In this document: positions 41,127 through 54,894 of the stretch, piece after piece | Layout: each line of letters opens with the position of its first letter | How positions within the stretch are numbered: position 1 is the first letter of the stretch | DNA from: Rusavskia elegans | Taxonomy: Eukaryota; Ascomycota; Lecanoromycetes; Teloschistales; Teloschistaceae | Assembly (NCBI GenBank): GCA_011316305.1 | Contig: SAUG01000169.1 | Coordinates: 1-64,000 of the forward strand | Length of the DNA stretch: 64,000 bases | Direction: 5' to 3' | The notes under the pieces: model-generated | What the model was told of the DNA's origin: nothing | Database searches by the model: none | The model's input: only the letters and a program-made list of their open reading frames with translations | Translations under genes and position numbers: made by a program

Positions 41127-42353
41127 TCATACGAAATCCATCTCTTTGGCCGAATGCAGCAGTTGACTCAAATCCCGAAAACGAACATCAGCGAAGTATT
41201 TTTCCCTCTGTCTGACCGTCGTCTCTTTCGGACATGCCATGTAGCCCATCACCATCATCTCCTCCACCTGCGCCAGCTCAGCCTCTCCGGAAAGCTCTTC
41301 GTCCCCAGCGTGCGCTTCAAGCGTCTCTTGAATCTGTTGCCATGACTTTCCCGTGCGAGGCAATGGACGATCTGTGTAATGTCCTGCCGGTCAGCTTAAG
41401 CATCGCTGGCTTATCGAAACGATCAACGTTGTTGCATGCTGCAGGGCCACAGCTTTCACGAACCATAGAACGCTTCCATGACCTTGATGGCCGTGTTGAA
41501 TGTACTCCATTCCCCAGCCACGTACGTGACTGGCTCCTACACCGCCATGTCAGCGTCGCCCTCTCTGCCCGGACGGTCCGAAACTCGGTTTGCCGTTTGC
41601 TGCAACTCACCCAATCCTTGGCCTTGCACAACTCCACCACCGCCCGCCCGACATCTCTGCCGCACGTCCAACTCTGCTCCTCATCTCCGGTACCCCTGAC
41701 GCACGCACTCCAACCGTTCGGATCGACGGGGAACTCGTCGGGGATAGGCTTCATGTACGTTTTTGCGCTTGGCAAGAAATAGTCGGCCAGCCAGCCGCAG
41801 TTGAAGAGCGTCCAGGTGACGGTATGCTGGGCTTTGAGTTGTTTGCGGAAGGGTTCACGGGTGGTGCCGTAGAAGGAGGGTTTCAGGGGATAGGCTTCGA
41901 TGTTGCCAATCCATTCCGAGGGGATTAGACGTTTGCAGGCGGTGGATTTTTGGCAGGCGGCTAGGAGAGCGGAGTGGATTGTCAGGTAGCGGTTATCGTT
42001 GAGGTTGATGAACGAGATCAAAGTTGTGGCGTTGGTTGTGTTTAGGATTGAAAGGACGGAAGGGGTGGTGTAGTCTGTGGAGAAGACTTGGATGCCTTTT
42101 CTCTCGAGCCAGTCGCGGTTGGAGGACTATGCGGAGAATGAGAATCCAATGACGGACAAGTCATTTGGGTAGTCTCTGGGATATCCTGTGGTAGGATAGA
42201 ATAGAGACGAAGGAATGGATGGATGCTGGATATGCTTACCGGGCGTGCCAGTACAATGACTTCGAAATGGGGAGAGGCAAGGAATTCTTCGCATATATAT
42301 CGACCCAAATGTGCTACTCCAGCGACAACGACGACTTGTCGATGGTCGGCCAT
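41127..42353 (-). CDS. NmrA-like NAD(P)-binding oxidoreductase
   Basis: Four exons (42353-42240, 42126-41611, 41536-41464, 41371-41127) in consistent phase give 315 residues, typical for NmrA/isoflavone-reductase-like atypical short-chain dehydrogenases. The N-terminus VVVVAGVAHLGRYICEEFL is the Rossmann nucleotide-binding loop, with the first Gly of the usual GGTGxxG replaced. Then come VFSTDYTTPSVLSIL, LISFINLNDNRYLTIHSALLAAC, KRLIPSEWIGN, TLFNCGWLADYFLP, EPVTYVAGEWSTFN and the C-terminal KSWQQIQETLEAH. Members are either redox-sensing regulators or reductases of small metabolites and lie in the cytosol. It is intact and convergent with transaldolase. It may be a tailoring reductase or a housekeeping protein of the accessory region. 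It ends about 0.4 kb before the RIP block. Confidence 0.8.
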
Positions 42354-42769
42354 GTGCCCTCAATCGCTCTTGGCAGTCGCCAGAAGAGAAGGCCGGTCAA
42401 AAAGAGCGAGTATACGAATCACGAAGAATGCGTTGATTCGGGGTCTAGGAGATGCGAGAGAGGACGAACCCACAACCAAGGAAGCGGAGGACGGAGACTT
42501 TATAGCACGACCGTAGAGCTTCCACTAGCCGTGATCGAAGCTGCTCTACTGCACCTTTGGTCATGGGAGCATGCAGCGCAGGCCGCCGGATGGGGGGTTC
42601 TGGTGGATCGCGGTATGGAACCAGAACAGGCGATGCTGACCCCAGCCGTCTTGCGTGACAACCTTTCTGACTCTTACGTATCGACGGTCCAGGAGAGTTC
42701 GATAGATATGCTCTATAGCGGACGATAAGGGACTTCGAGCTTTATCAAAGTTTTATCCCCCGCAGAGTA
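42354..42769. other. Promoter side of the NmrA-like gene up to the RIP boundary
   Basis: Normal composition up to about 42770, where the sequence becomes extremely AT-rich. A plus-strand frame at 42219-42728 overlaps the NmrA-like first exon and shows no family pattern. Confidence 0.4.
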
Positions 42770-45700
42770 TAGATCGCAGAGCTACTAAAGTTATAAATGA
42801 CCGTATATATAGTACGTTTAAGTTTTTCTAACGTATTTTAATTCCCGTGAAACCTCGTAACAAGTTCTATATTTATTATACGATTATATACAAGAATTAA
42901 AAAAGTCGATAAATTATATAGCAGTTATTAAATACGCGTTCGTCTAGTTTCGTAATATACAAAAGTACTTGTACGAACTTTTCGTTTTTTCTATTTTATT
43001 TATCGAAAATTAGTTTTTTTTTATAATATATACGACGTTTGTCTACAATTTTCAAATTTCAATTCTATCGTCTATTATTTAATTTTTTTTTTATTGATTT
43101 ACTTTTTTTATTTTAGTATATTCTATATCGTATATCGAAATATCTTTACTATTCATTTATTACAACAGATAATAATTCAATAAATAAAGGTTTATTATAA
43201 AACTATTTGGCGATAGATTTTATTTGATTATATAATTTTATTGGAATTTCTATAAAAATCAAATACAATAGATAATTACTGAAAATTGATAGAAAAATAT
43301 ACTAATATTATTTTTAGATTGATATATAACGATAATTTATAAATTAAAGCTATTCACTTCGAATTATTCGATAATATCGTCCGTATTCTCGCTAGACCGT
43401 CTACTATAACGGATATTAAATTCTATGATTCGATAATTTTAATTACGATGATAAATTTTTATATATCGAATTCGCTAGAGCCGTACGATTTTAACAATCG
43501 TATTAAATTTTTAGTAGAAGTTTTTATTCTACTAGAATTTAAACTAATAGTTATCGAATATCTAAATAAATTGGTAGATTATCTAAATAGAAATACGTAT
43601 AACGTCTTTATATATCAGAAGACGTTACGCTCGAATCTAGCTCCAGTCGTAGATATAATTCGAGCTACTAAATAGTAAAAGAAATCTAGCGTAGATTATT
43701 ATAACTAATTCTATATAATTCTAAATAGTCAGGCCGTCGGATCGGATTTCGAATTCGGATTAGAAAAACCGATTCGACCCGAATCGGTTCCGACTTTTCT
43801 AGGTACTGAACCGACTCGATTTCGGGTCGAACCCGGGTTCCCGGGTTTAACCCGCTAAGACCGTTAAAACCTCCTATTCTATATTATAACTCTAAGAAAT
43901 CCCCGCTTTTACTATATAGTTACGTTAATACTTTAGATACTATTTAGATAGACGTCGATTTTTTACTACTAAATAGTAAATAATAATTAAGTTAATATTT
44001 ATATATCCATATTACCTTTCTATATTATTTATTATCTAAATATAAGTTATATTAATACTAAAAAAAATCTAATATAAAATATCTAATTCTTTAATTAATC
44101 TTTATCTTTCCGTTTTCTAAACCGATACGTCTAGCGAGGTCCTTTCCGACGGGTTCTCCTCTTAAAATAAGATCTATTCTAGCTATTTTGTAAGCTAGGC
44201 GGCAAGCCGATCTATAAATATTATACTATTAAAATTTAATCGATTATATAGAAAGTAAAGATAGATTATTAAAAATATAGCTAATAAAATTCGAGCCGCC
44301 TATCTAGTACTAGTTTTTCGAGACAATAATAGATATATTTAATAGAATCTAGATTACTATAAAGAGTTCGAATATTAGTAATCTAGTATTTCTATAGCTA
44401 TCGATATTAAAGATAAATTCTATAGAAAATTAATTAATCTTTTCTAGTCGAAGAAAGCTATAGAATAAATATAGTCGAAATAGTAGTAAAAGTTCTACTA
44501 GATAACTTTAATAATAGATAGTCCACCTAAAATTATATATAAAAACTATTCTAAAATTCTTAACTATTTTATAGCCTCTAATTTTTCTAATATATCTACT
44601 ATAAAAAAATACCTTTCTACTATCGTTTATTAAAAAACTAAACAATATAATTTATAGTTTTATATTAAAGTATTATTTATCCGTATAAATAGTTAATAGT
44701 AACTTAAAAAGATAATATAAAGCTTATTTTAATTATAGAAGAAAAGCTATATTAAATTCGAATCTACTTTCGACTAAACTATATAGGATAAATATCTATA
44801 TAAAACTTTCTTAGATCTAAATCTACTAGTTCGGACTATCGAAAATAAGAGATTTAGATTACTACTATAAATACTTCGTCTAAATATAAAGTTTTCGGCT
44901 ATATATAATTTATATAAATAATCTTCGACGGCTATAATATTATTCGCGAGTAAATTAAATCTAATTTAAAATTCTTAGAACCTATTTCTCTTATATTAAA
45001 TATCTAGTTAAATCTATAAAAGGTCGCGTATCTAGGAGTACTAATCTACTAGATTAATATTTAATTCTAATTTAAGGAATATCTAATTAGATTTATATTT
45101 CTTTTTACTAATTACTCTAGCCGTTTATAGTATTAGGAACTTTTAAAACTTTTAGAATTTTTCTAGTTTAGACCGAAGCTTCTAGATATTATTACCGATA
45201 ATATTAGTTCTAATAGTACGTTAAAAAAAGAATTTAAAAAGATTTTTACTCGATTTAATAGCCGATAGAATTAAGCCTATAATTCTCTACCTTATTTAGC
45301 TTATATAATTAATCTAGTTGCCTAAAACTTTATTAAAACTATTAGATTATAAGTAATTAGCGACGATTTTATCTAAAAATTTAATAATAAATAAATTAGA
45401 GATATTAGTACTAGCCTATCTAGTATTATAAAAAAGGTAATATATATAGATAATAAAAATTTAGAAATTTTAAAACTAGTATTTATTTTAGGTTTATACT
45501 ATTATAGTCTATATCTCTATCTCCTTTTAATATAAGCTTCGCTTTAAAGAAATCTAGAAAAAGGTTAATTCTGATTTCTAATCTAGAGATATAATTTAAA
45601 ATATTTATATTTAATAGAATTTAATATATTTTATAATTCGTCGGATATATTAATTACGCTATTTCGTTAACGAATTTATAGAAGAAAATTCGCAAGACCT

Positions 45701-46399
45701 ATAAATATAAAAGATTACCTTTAATATAGATAAATAGTAATCTTTTCTCTTTATAGATAGTATACTACGGTCGTTCTATAAGATTACTTTATTAGTTTTA
45801 AAAACTACGGGCGTTAGAATTTATTTAGTATTCCGACTTTATAGTACTATTTTCGATTATTTTTCTAAAATAGAGGAAGTAGTTCGATTATTAAATTATA
45901 CTAATAAAGAAATAGGACTAATAGCTTATAATAATACTAATATAAAGTTTACGAAGTACTATTTTTATACTAAAAATAAAGGTAGATTAATTAATAATAT
46001 TATAAATATTCTAGATTCTATAATAAAGTTTAGCTTTTATCGAAACCAAAATAAAGAAAATAACGATAAAGAAATAGAAAACTTTTCGGGGTATAAAGAT
46101 AGATATCGGAATAAATTTAAAAAAAACTTTATTAAATACTATAGAGTTTCTATTAATCTATTAAAGCCTAAAACTAGCTATATAGAGGAAAGTAAGATAA
46201 TATAAAAGGGTAATATATTATAACTTTACTAATTAATCTAAAACCTATTTTATCTACTTTAAATCGTATTTTTTAATAATCCTAGCGTCTTCGAATAGCT
46301 ATTTCCGAAACTAATCGATATTTTCGTACTAATACTATCGAGGAAAATCTAAATTAGATATTTTAGAAAGATAATACTTTAAACTTTCTAAAACTAGTA

Positions 46400-46690
46400 T
46401 AGATAGCTCGCGATATTCTTATTTATCTAATATCCTCGGTAGGAATAGAGCGAACTTTTAGTCTTATAAAAAAAGTTTATCGGTAGGATCGAGCCTAAAT
46501 AACTCTAGATAATATATAGTCGATAATAATAATTAAATACTATAATCGTACTATAGGTTTAGAAATAGAAAAAGTTTTAAAAGAGCTATAGAATATATAT
46601 AACCGGGTAGAACTAGAGGATAGAATTCTATCTAGAGAACGGGATTCCTTTAAAGAGAAACTTAGAAATATTTTAGATAGATTAATCTAA
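46400..46690 (+). pseudogene. hAT transposase C-terminal dimerisation domain relic
   Basis: Translation with stops shows ARDIL, SSVGIERTFSL and IIIKYYNRTIGLEIEK in order, the hAT-C dimerisation core. Intervening TAG/TAA codons fit CAG or TGG changed by RIP. It fixes the orientation of the element as plus. Confidence 0.6.
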
Positions 46691-48184
46691 ATACGAGTTT
46701 AAATTAGATTTATTATTAAAATCTACGAATTTAAAAATTTTTGATTTATAAATTTATATTAAAAAATTTTATTTAAATAAAATTTATTCTTTTATTAATA
46801 ATATAGTAATATATCGAAGTAATATATTTATCTAAATCTACTATTTCTAGATATAGATAACTAGTTAGACTAGTTAGAAAGTTTAATAATTTCTTTTATA
46901 TTTATATTTTTATTATTTTCGACTTTCGTTTCTTTTTTTTATATTTCTTTCTTTTTCTATATCTTTATCTTTATCTTTATATTTATATTTATTCTAATTA
47001 AGGTTAATACTTCTAGCTAAACTTTTTTTATCTTCGAGCTTAGTATTATTTTATTTAATAAAGTATCTTTCTACTATTCAGTTTTTATTATTAATTTTAA
47101 TAATATTATTAGTATTTTCGTCCTCCTTTTTATATAGAAACTCGATAGCTATATTAGCCGTATTACTACTATTACCAAATTCTTTAGTAAACTTCGACTA
47201 TTTTTATAGAGATTCTGGTACTCTAGCGGTTTTAAATTCTTTAAAGCCGCTATAATAGATTACTTATTATTAGATAAAATTAACGATTAGAGCTATATAT
47301 TTAGTTAAAATTACCTCGTCTATACTATTAGTAACTATAGTAGATTTAAGGATATATTAGAAATAAATAATTATAAATTAGATAGCTCTATTTATATTTA
47401 ATTTATTATTTTAATATATTACTTTATTCCGTTTCTATTTTATTTAATCGATAAATATTATCTCTTCCGTTCTTTTTTAACGAGCTTTATTACGGAATTT
47501 AGTCTCGTAGTATAATACTATATATAAATCAATATTTAGTATAGTATATATTATTCTATTATAATATTATAAAACCTTTTACTAACTCTATAGTCTATCT
47601 CTTTATCTCTAGCGTTTTATTCTAAAAGAACTTTAGTATCTAGATCTATATCTTTCTATATATCGGTTTTTTTTAATTTCTAAAAGCGTTTATATATAGT
47701 AATATAATCTATATTTTATTTTTTATAGAATATATATTTAAATTCCGACTACTTTTTACCGCGTTCGCGGTTTATAACCGACTTAGACTTTATAGATAGT
47801 AATTTTAATTTAGATATAGCGGAATACTAGATAGAAATGTAGATAGTATAATAGAATAATATAATTAATACTATATAGAATCTATATAAAATAGTAGCTA
47901 AAAGTATATAGAAATATATAGTAGAATACGCTAGAAATTTATAGAAATATACGAATTCGTTTACTTTAGCCGAAATCTAGCCGATAATTATATTAATTAA
48001 CTAAACTTTATTTCCGATCTTTCTTTTTTTATCTATTAACTATTAATATATATCTCTAATATAATATTTACCGTATTATACTATTCGTCGTTCTATTTAT
48101 CGTATCGTATAAATATAATTATAGTACGTACTAACCGGACTAGTAATATATTAAGATAATATAATAAACTATATAATAGCGTTA

Positions 48185-48654
48185 TATTATAAGCACGCGC
48201 GGCATGACTTCGGGAATGCAGCAGTATTTAGTATAATACAGAACTCCTTATTACGCCTAGACAGGTAGGAAGAACTTAGTATTATTATCTTAATTATTTT
48301 AGCGAGTAAGGTATCTAAAGAGAGTATTTTAGTTATTTTAGCGGGTAAGATACCTAAGGAAAACTATCTTAGTTATTTTAGTAGGTAAAATACCTAAAGA
48401 AAGCTATCTTAGTTATCTTAGCGGGTAAAGTATCTAAAGAAAGGAAGATCTCGTTATTTATATAAATTCTAAACTCGACGCTTTTATAGCTTATATTTAA
48501 TTTATTAGTTATCGCTATATACTACTCTAGTAATTAAACTAACTTATTTTTATATTAATTTAAAATAATTACCCGTTATACCTCCGTTTACAGATATACT
48601 AATAAGTCTAACTAACCCTTAGAAATACTAGGACCCCTAGGTAGTTCTATAATA
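48185..48654 (+). repeat. 5' LTR of the Ty3/gypsy element
   Basis: 470 bp, from TATTATAA (TG changed to TA) to CTATAATA. It contains four copies of a 39-40-bp tandem unit with core TAGCGGGTAAGATACCTAAG, spaced at about 48307, 48346, 48386 and 48426. The internal Gag region follows. Confidence 0.88.
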
Positions 48655-51600
48655 CTTTAAATATCTTTAGGATATCTGTCGCAGGTTAATATAATACTTC
48701 TACTCTAAGTAACCCTAGCTCTGCAGTAAAGAAGTCCGAATTTAAAGGAAAGGAAATCCAGATAGAAAATAATAGTAGTAATAAAGAGGATAGTACTCCT
48801 ACTACTAATTATCGGTTGTATAGTATTAAGGTTAATAAGCCTAATAAGTACTATAGGGATCGTAATAAACTGGAAGACTGGCTTACGTAATTAGAAATAT
48901 ACTTCGTATTCTATCTAATACCCGAAGAAAAGAAAACCCTTTTCGCCGTATTTTATCTTTAGGGACGAGCCTAGTACTAGATAAAACCTATCCTTCGCTA
49001 ATATATAGACGATAATAAAGATAGTAATAATATCTTTATAAGGTTTATAAAGTTTAAAAAAGCTATTTATAATATCTTCGGAATTTTAAACGAAATACTA
49101 ACTACTAAACGCCTTATTTAATACCTTTAATAAAAGACTGCCGTATTAGAGTACGCCGTAAAATTCTAAGAATAGGTACTACTAACGGAATAGAATAATA
49201 ACGCCCTATATATAATATACCGAAGAGGACTTAAGAAATAAATAAAGGATAAACTAATATATAATAGTCGAATATATAAAACCTTAGATAATCTAATTAA
49301 AATATCTATCGACTTCGATAATAAGCTATATAAAAGAGATATAGAAAAATACTATAATAGTAGACCGCGAAGTAATACTAGATATTATATAGGTAAACTA
49401 TATAGAAAATAGCTACTAAATAAAAGGACCGGAAATAGCTATTATAGACCTATATTAATAGAACTAGACTCGATATAATAGTAATATAAAAAGAAAAACT
49501 CTAGAAATAATAAAAGGAATAAAAATCCTAAAACGTACTATAATTATAGTAAACCAGGCTACTTCGCGAAAAAATATCGATTAAGTAAAATATAGTAACG
49601 ACAGCTTAACGCTACGCTGAAGAAAGAATCTAAAAACTAGTAAGAAATAATTTTAGAAGACGAAAACCGAAGTTCTAAATTCTAGAAAACTAGCTTAGAT
49701 AAAGAATTTATATTTATAGAAGATAATAAAGTACTATAGGAAACTATAAGTAATAATACTTCGCTATAAATATTAACGGAATCTAGCCTAGTATAGAAAA
49801 AGTTCTTCGGAAATTTTAAAGAAGAATATACTTTTAAGCAGATACCTATTCTAGAAAAAATATAATTTACTATTATAGAAAAACTAAGAACTCTTTATTC
49901 TAAAGTAATAAACGATAAAGAACTAGTAAGAAAAAAATTTAAGAAAATCTATAAAGAATTTAAAGTAACTTATAAAATAAATATTAATAATAAGTATCTA
50001 TAGGACGACTAGTAGAATTAAAAAATAAATAATATCGTTAATATATTAGAAAGGGAACTAGGAAGCAACGCCTCTAAGGATAAAGTTATTTCTAAACCGA
50101 TAATATAAAAAATAAACGTAATAATAGAAAATTAATATATACTATTTAGCTAGACTGTATACTATAATAACGATTATATAACCTATAAGTTAAAAAAATA
50201 AAAAGCCGGATAGTATCCGTTAAAACTATACTAACGAGCTCCGACGATATCTATTAAGATCGGAAGTTATAATACTTATAAATATTCTATATATATTACG
50301 TACGATAGATATAAATACTAGAAGAAATAGTAAAAAAGAAGAAATAGAATTCTTAACTAGAATCTCTATAGATATATTTCGTAAATAACCTATAAAGATA
50401 AGAAATACGAAAATATTAAAAACGACTCGAAAAAAGATAGAATCTTATAGTAACGGGTATACTATAAGCGTATAACTTTATAGCTCGGAAAAAGTAATTA
50501 AATTTAGCTAGCTATATATATATACTCGAGATCAAGATAATTATTAATACTAATAACGGACTATAAAAGGTTAAAATATTTATTAATTTAAGCGTAACCG
50601 GAAATTTTATATTAGAAAATTTAGCTAAAAAGAAAGAGTTCCTTCGAATTAAAAAAAAGGATCTATATAACTTAATAGTTATTAATAAAAGTAAAATACT
50701 AGAAAGAGATAGGAAGATTATAGAAAAAATAATACCGTTCTAAATAATAATTAACTAGTATTAAAAGGAACTTTAGTTTAATATTATTCGGATAGCTAGC
50801 TACGATATCGTATTTAAAATATTTTAATTAAAGGATTATAATCTAGTAATCGACTAGAAAAAAAGAGTACTTAGCTTTAAATAATATTCCTATATAGAGA
50901 GTATCTAGCCTACGCCGAGGTAGCGTTCTTAAATAGATAAGAAATAGAATACGAAGCGCGAACTCGTAACTTTAAAAAAAGATAACTAAAAAATATTTAG
51001 ATCCGACTCGTTAGATACTAATAAAGGTTAGCTAGATTAATAAAATAAAGATAGAAAGAAGAATTACGAACCTTTTAAAAACCCTATACTATCTAATAAG
51101 AAATTAAAGGAAAACCTATTAGAAAGGATTCTAGATAAATATAAAAACTAGATAAACTTATTTCGGGAAAAGATAACTACTAAAGTACTATCTAAATATT
51201 AAATATAGAATTATAAAATAAGATTTAAACTAGATAAGTAACCTACGTTTAGACCTATCTATCTTTTATCTATAATAGAGCTTAAGATATTCCGTAAATA
51301 CCTAGACGAAAATATAAAAAAGAGATTTATTAGGAAATTTTAATTACTAGTAGGATATCCGATCCTCTTTATATCTAAAAAGGACGGAATATTCCGCTTA
51401 TATATCGATTACCGGAAGCTAAACGATATTATAATTAAAAATCGATATCTACTACTAAATATTAGCGAATTTTAAAATAGACTCTATAGAGTAAAATACT
51501 TTACTAAACTCGACTTTTAAAAAATATATAACTTTATATAGATAAAAGCCGGAAAAAAATAGAAAATAGCTTTTAGAATATAGTATAGTTATTATAAATA

Positions 51601-54424
51601 TATAGTAATACTATTTAGGTTTATAAATACCCCGGTAATATATTAGGATATAATTAATAATATATTTAGAAAATATCTAGATATATTTGTTATCGCTTAC
51701 CTCGATAATATTCTAGTTTTTTCTAAGATATTCGAAGAATATATTTAATACGTTAATAAAGTTCTCGAATATCTAGAGGGGAGAGACTTACGCTTTAAAC
51801 TAGAAAAGTATAAATTCTATAAAAAAGAAATTAACTTCCTAGAATTTATTATAGGACGAAACGGATTATATATCGACTCTAATAAACTAAAAGCTATTAT
51901 AGAATAGAAGATTCTAATAAATATTAAAGAAATCTAGAACTTCTTCGGATTTATAAACTATAATTAAAAGTTTATAAAAAACTATTTTAAAAGAACTCTT
52001 ACTTTTATAGCTTTAATAAAAAATACCGCCGAATAGTAATAGGAAAAAAGGAAATAATAAATATTTAAAAATCTTAAAAAAAAATATATAAAGGACCTAG
52101 TACTTAAAATATTCGACCTAACTAAACTATTATAAATAGAAATAAATTCGTTAGATCTAGTTATAGATATATACCTTCTATAATAATACGATAGTAAATA
52201 GTACCCGGTAGTATATATATCTAGAAAATTATCGCTAGTAGAATAGAATTATAATATCTATAATAAAGAACTACTAGTTATAGTAGTAGTACTAGAATAG
52301 TAGAGAGTATATACCGAAAGATTACTAGAGTTAATAATCTTTATAGACTATAAAAATCTTCTATACTTTATAATAACTAAATAATTTAATAGAAGAGAAA
52401 TATAATAATCTAAACTCCTCGGTTAATATAAATTTAAAATATACTATATTCTAGGTAAAAAAAATAGAAAAATAGATACTCTAAATCGAAGAAGTAATTA
52501 TATAAAAATAAGAGAAATTTTTAGTAATAGTATCCTTAAAATTAATAAAGATAGATTACTATTAGTAAACCAGTATAAGTTTAGTATAACGCTATATATA
52601 TTTAGAAACGACTAGAAATAGTTTCCTATTAAAAAAGGAAAACTATAAATATTAAATAATAAAATCGATAAATATATTAAAAAGTACTACGATAGAATAC
52701 TATAAAGATATCTAGATATAATAAAGATAATATAACTTTTATAATAATATTACTAGTTTCCTAATATAAAATAACGCGTCGAAATATATATTAAGAGATA
52801 TTTTAGTTATTAATAAAATAAATATAGTATATATTCTCGTTATAGAATAATTTAATATTAGGATCTACCGGATTTACTATAGAAGGAAGTTATATTAGAC
52901 TTTATTATTAAGTTCCTAAAATCGAAAGACCCGACTATAAATATAGAATACGACTCTATACTTAATATAGTAGATAGACTTACGAAGTATATCTATATAA
53001 TTCTAACCAGAAAAGACTTTATAGTAGAATAACTTAGATTTATTATCCTAGATCGATTATTTTAATACTATAGATTACTAGAAGTACTTATAAATAATAG
53101 AAACAAGCTCTTTACTTCGAACTATTAAAAAACTCTTATCCTTTTATTTAGTATTAAATTAAAAATATTAATAGCCTTTTATCCGATAATAGATAGATAA
53201 ATAGAATATACTAACTAGATACTCGAATAGTACCTAAGGTATTATATTAATAATATCTAGGATAATTAGGTTTTGCTTTTACTAATAGTATAACTAGCGC
53301 TTAACGTAAAAGAATTAAATATAATAAAAGAAATATCGTTCTACGCCGATAATAGAAGAAATCCGAATTTATTTAGAAAACCGCTACCTTATAAATTAGC
53401 GGAATTAGTAATTTAGAAAATCGATATTTAGAAAAAAATCTACGGAAATATCCTAAAAATATAGAAATAATCGGGTAACTACTAGAATAAGAAATAAAAA
53501 ATAATACTTTAATTAAAAAAGGAAGATAAAATATATCTTTTTATAAAAAATCTGAAAATAAAGACTCTAAGTAAAAAGCTTAACTATATTAAAGTCGGAC
53601 TATTTTTAATTAAATAGGTTAAAGGACTTTAGAATTTTAAATTTAATCTATCTAGAAATACTAAAGTATATCTAGTATTCTATATATCTCTTTTAGAACT
53701 AGCCGATCCCGGAACGCCGTTATAATAGATATTTAACTTTAAAATATAAGAGGAAAATACCTTTATAGTCGAAAAGATTCTATAATAGAAAGGTTAGAAC
53801 TATCTAATTAAATAGAAAGGTTACCCTACTTTAGAAAATATTTAGGAACCTAAAAAATACTTAATAAACTACTAGAAGGCTCTATAACAGTTCTACTAAA
53901 AGGAGTTAAAGAAATTATTAACTAGCCAGAATTACTAGGAAATACGATCTACTCGGAAGCTATATCGATAAAAGAATTAAAATCTATAAAAGAAAATAGA
54001 TCTATAGTACCTTTATATTCTAACGCCTTAAGATTTTATAGCTCGCCGTTAACTATAATACGCTACTCCTCTTTAATATAATCTAATTAATAAAGTAAAC
54101 GCTATTATTTTATATACGCTTTATATAACTCTTTTTTTAGTTTTTTATATTTATCTTCTAAACGACGCTAGCGCGTAGTATCTAATAGAGTAAGGTTATA
54201 AAAATAGGCTTATATAATATACTTAATATATTTCTCGGAACTATCGCTAATATAATATAGCTTCCTTAATTAGAAATAATTCCGATAAAGATATATAGCT
54301 AATATACTAATACCTAATAATATAACTTTATTATAACGCTTTTTAGTTAATAGTTTCTTTCGTTTACCTATAAGAGGAAGGAACGAGGGATTTTCGGAAT
54401 AAAAATTCTAAAAAGGGGACCTAG

Positions 54425-54894
54425 TATTATAAGTACGTATAGTATAACTTCGGGAACGTAGTAGTACTTAGTATAATACGGAACTTCTTATTACGCCTAG
54501 ATAGATAGGAAGAACTTAGTATTATTATTTTAGTTATTTTAGCGAGTAAAGTACCTAAGGAGAGTATCTCAGTTATTTTAGCGGGTAAGATACCTAAAAA
54601 AAGCTATTTTAGTTATCTTAGCGGGTAAGATACCTAAGGAAAGCTATCTTAGTTATCTTAATAGGTAAAGTACCTAAGGAAAAAAGGATTTCGTTATCTA
54701 TATAGATCCTAAACTCGACGCCTTTATAGCTTATATTTAATTTATTAGTTATCGCTATATACTACTCTAGTAATTAAACTAACTTATTCTTATATTAACT
54801 TAAAGTAATTACCCGTTATATCTCCGTTTACAGATATACTAATAAGTTTAACCAACCTTTAAAGATACCAGAACCCCCAGATAGCCCTATAATA
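54425..54894 (+). repeat. 3' LTR of the Ty3/gypsy element
   Basis: 470 bp, same ends and tandem units as the 5' LTR, differing mainly by transitions. Preceded by a purine-rich tract and followed by the CGTTA duplication. Confidence 0.88.

Larger units (their letters stand above)
48185..54894 (+). mobile_element. Full-length Ty3/gypsy LTR retrotransposon (chromovirus type), RIP-inactivated
   Basis: 6,710 bp with 470-bp LTRs at both ends and a 5-bp target duplication CGTTA (48180-48184 and 54895-54899). Inside are, in order, a Gag relic (about 48880-49620) ending in a zinc knuckle at 49546-49590, a protease/RT region with [16 protein letters not shown] at about 51390, the RT catalytic box reading YLDNILVFS at about 51698, RNase H and integrase relics, and a chromodomain relic (KGYPTLEN and EPKKYL) at about 53815-53870. 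A purine-rich AAAAAGGGGACC precedes the 3' LTR. The order PR-RT-RH-INT-chromodomain is that of fungal chromoviruses. Nearly all coding damage is C-to-T/G-to-A. It inserted into the hAT element at 43731. Confidence 0.88.

Noticed and set aside
42219..42728. 169-codon plus-strand frame near the RIP boundary
   Set aside because: Overlaps the first exon of the NmrA-like gene on the other strand and resembles no protein family.
43448..43675. 75-codon frame in the AT-rich block
   Set aside because: AT-rich RIP-degraded DNA yields occasional open frames by chance; no start context or homolog pattern.
48290..48445. Regularly spaced 39-40 bp repeats resembling a CRISPR array
   Set aside because: They are tandem units without spacers inside an LTR and recur in the 3' LTR; CRISPR is not expected in a fungus.
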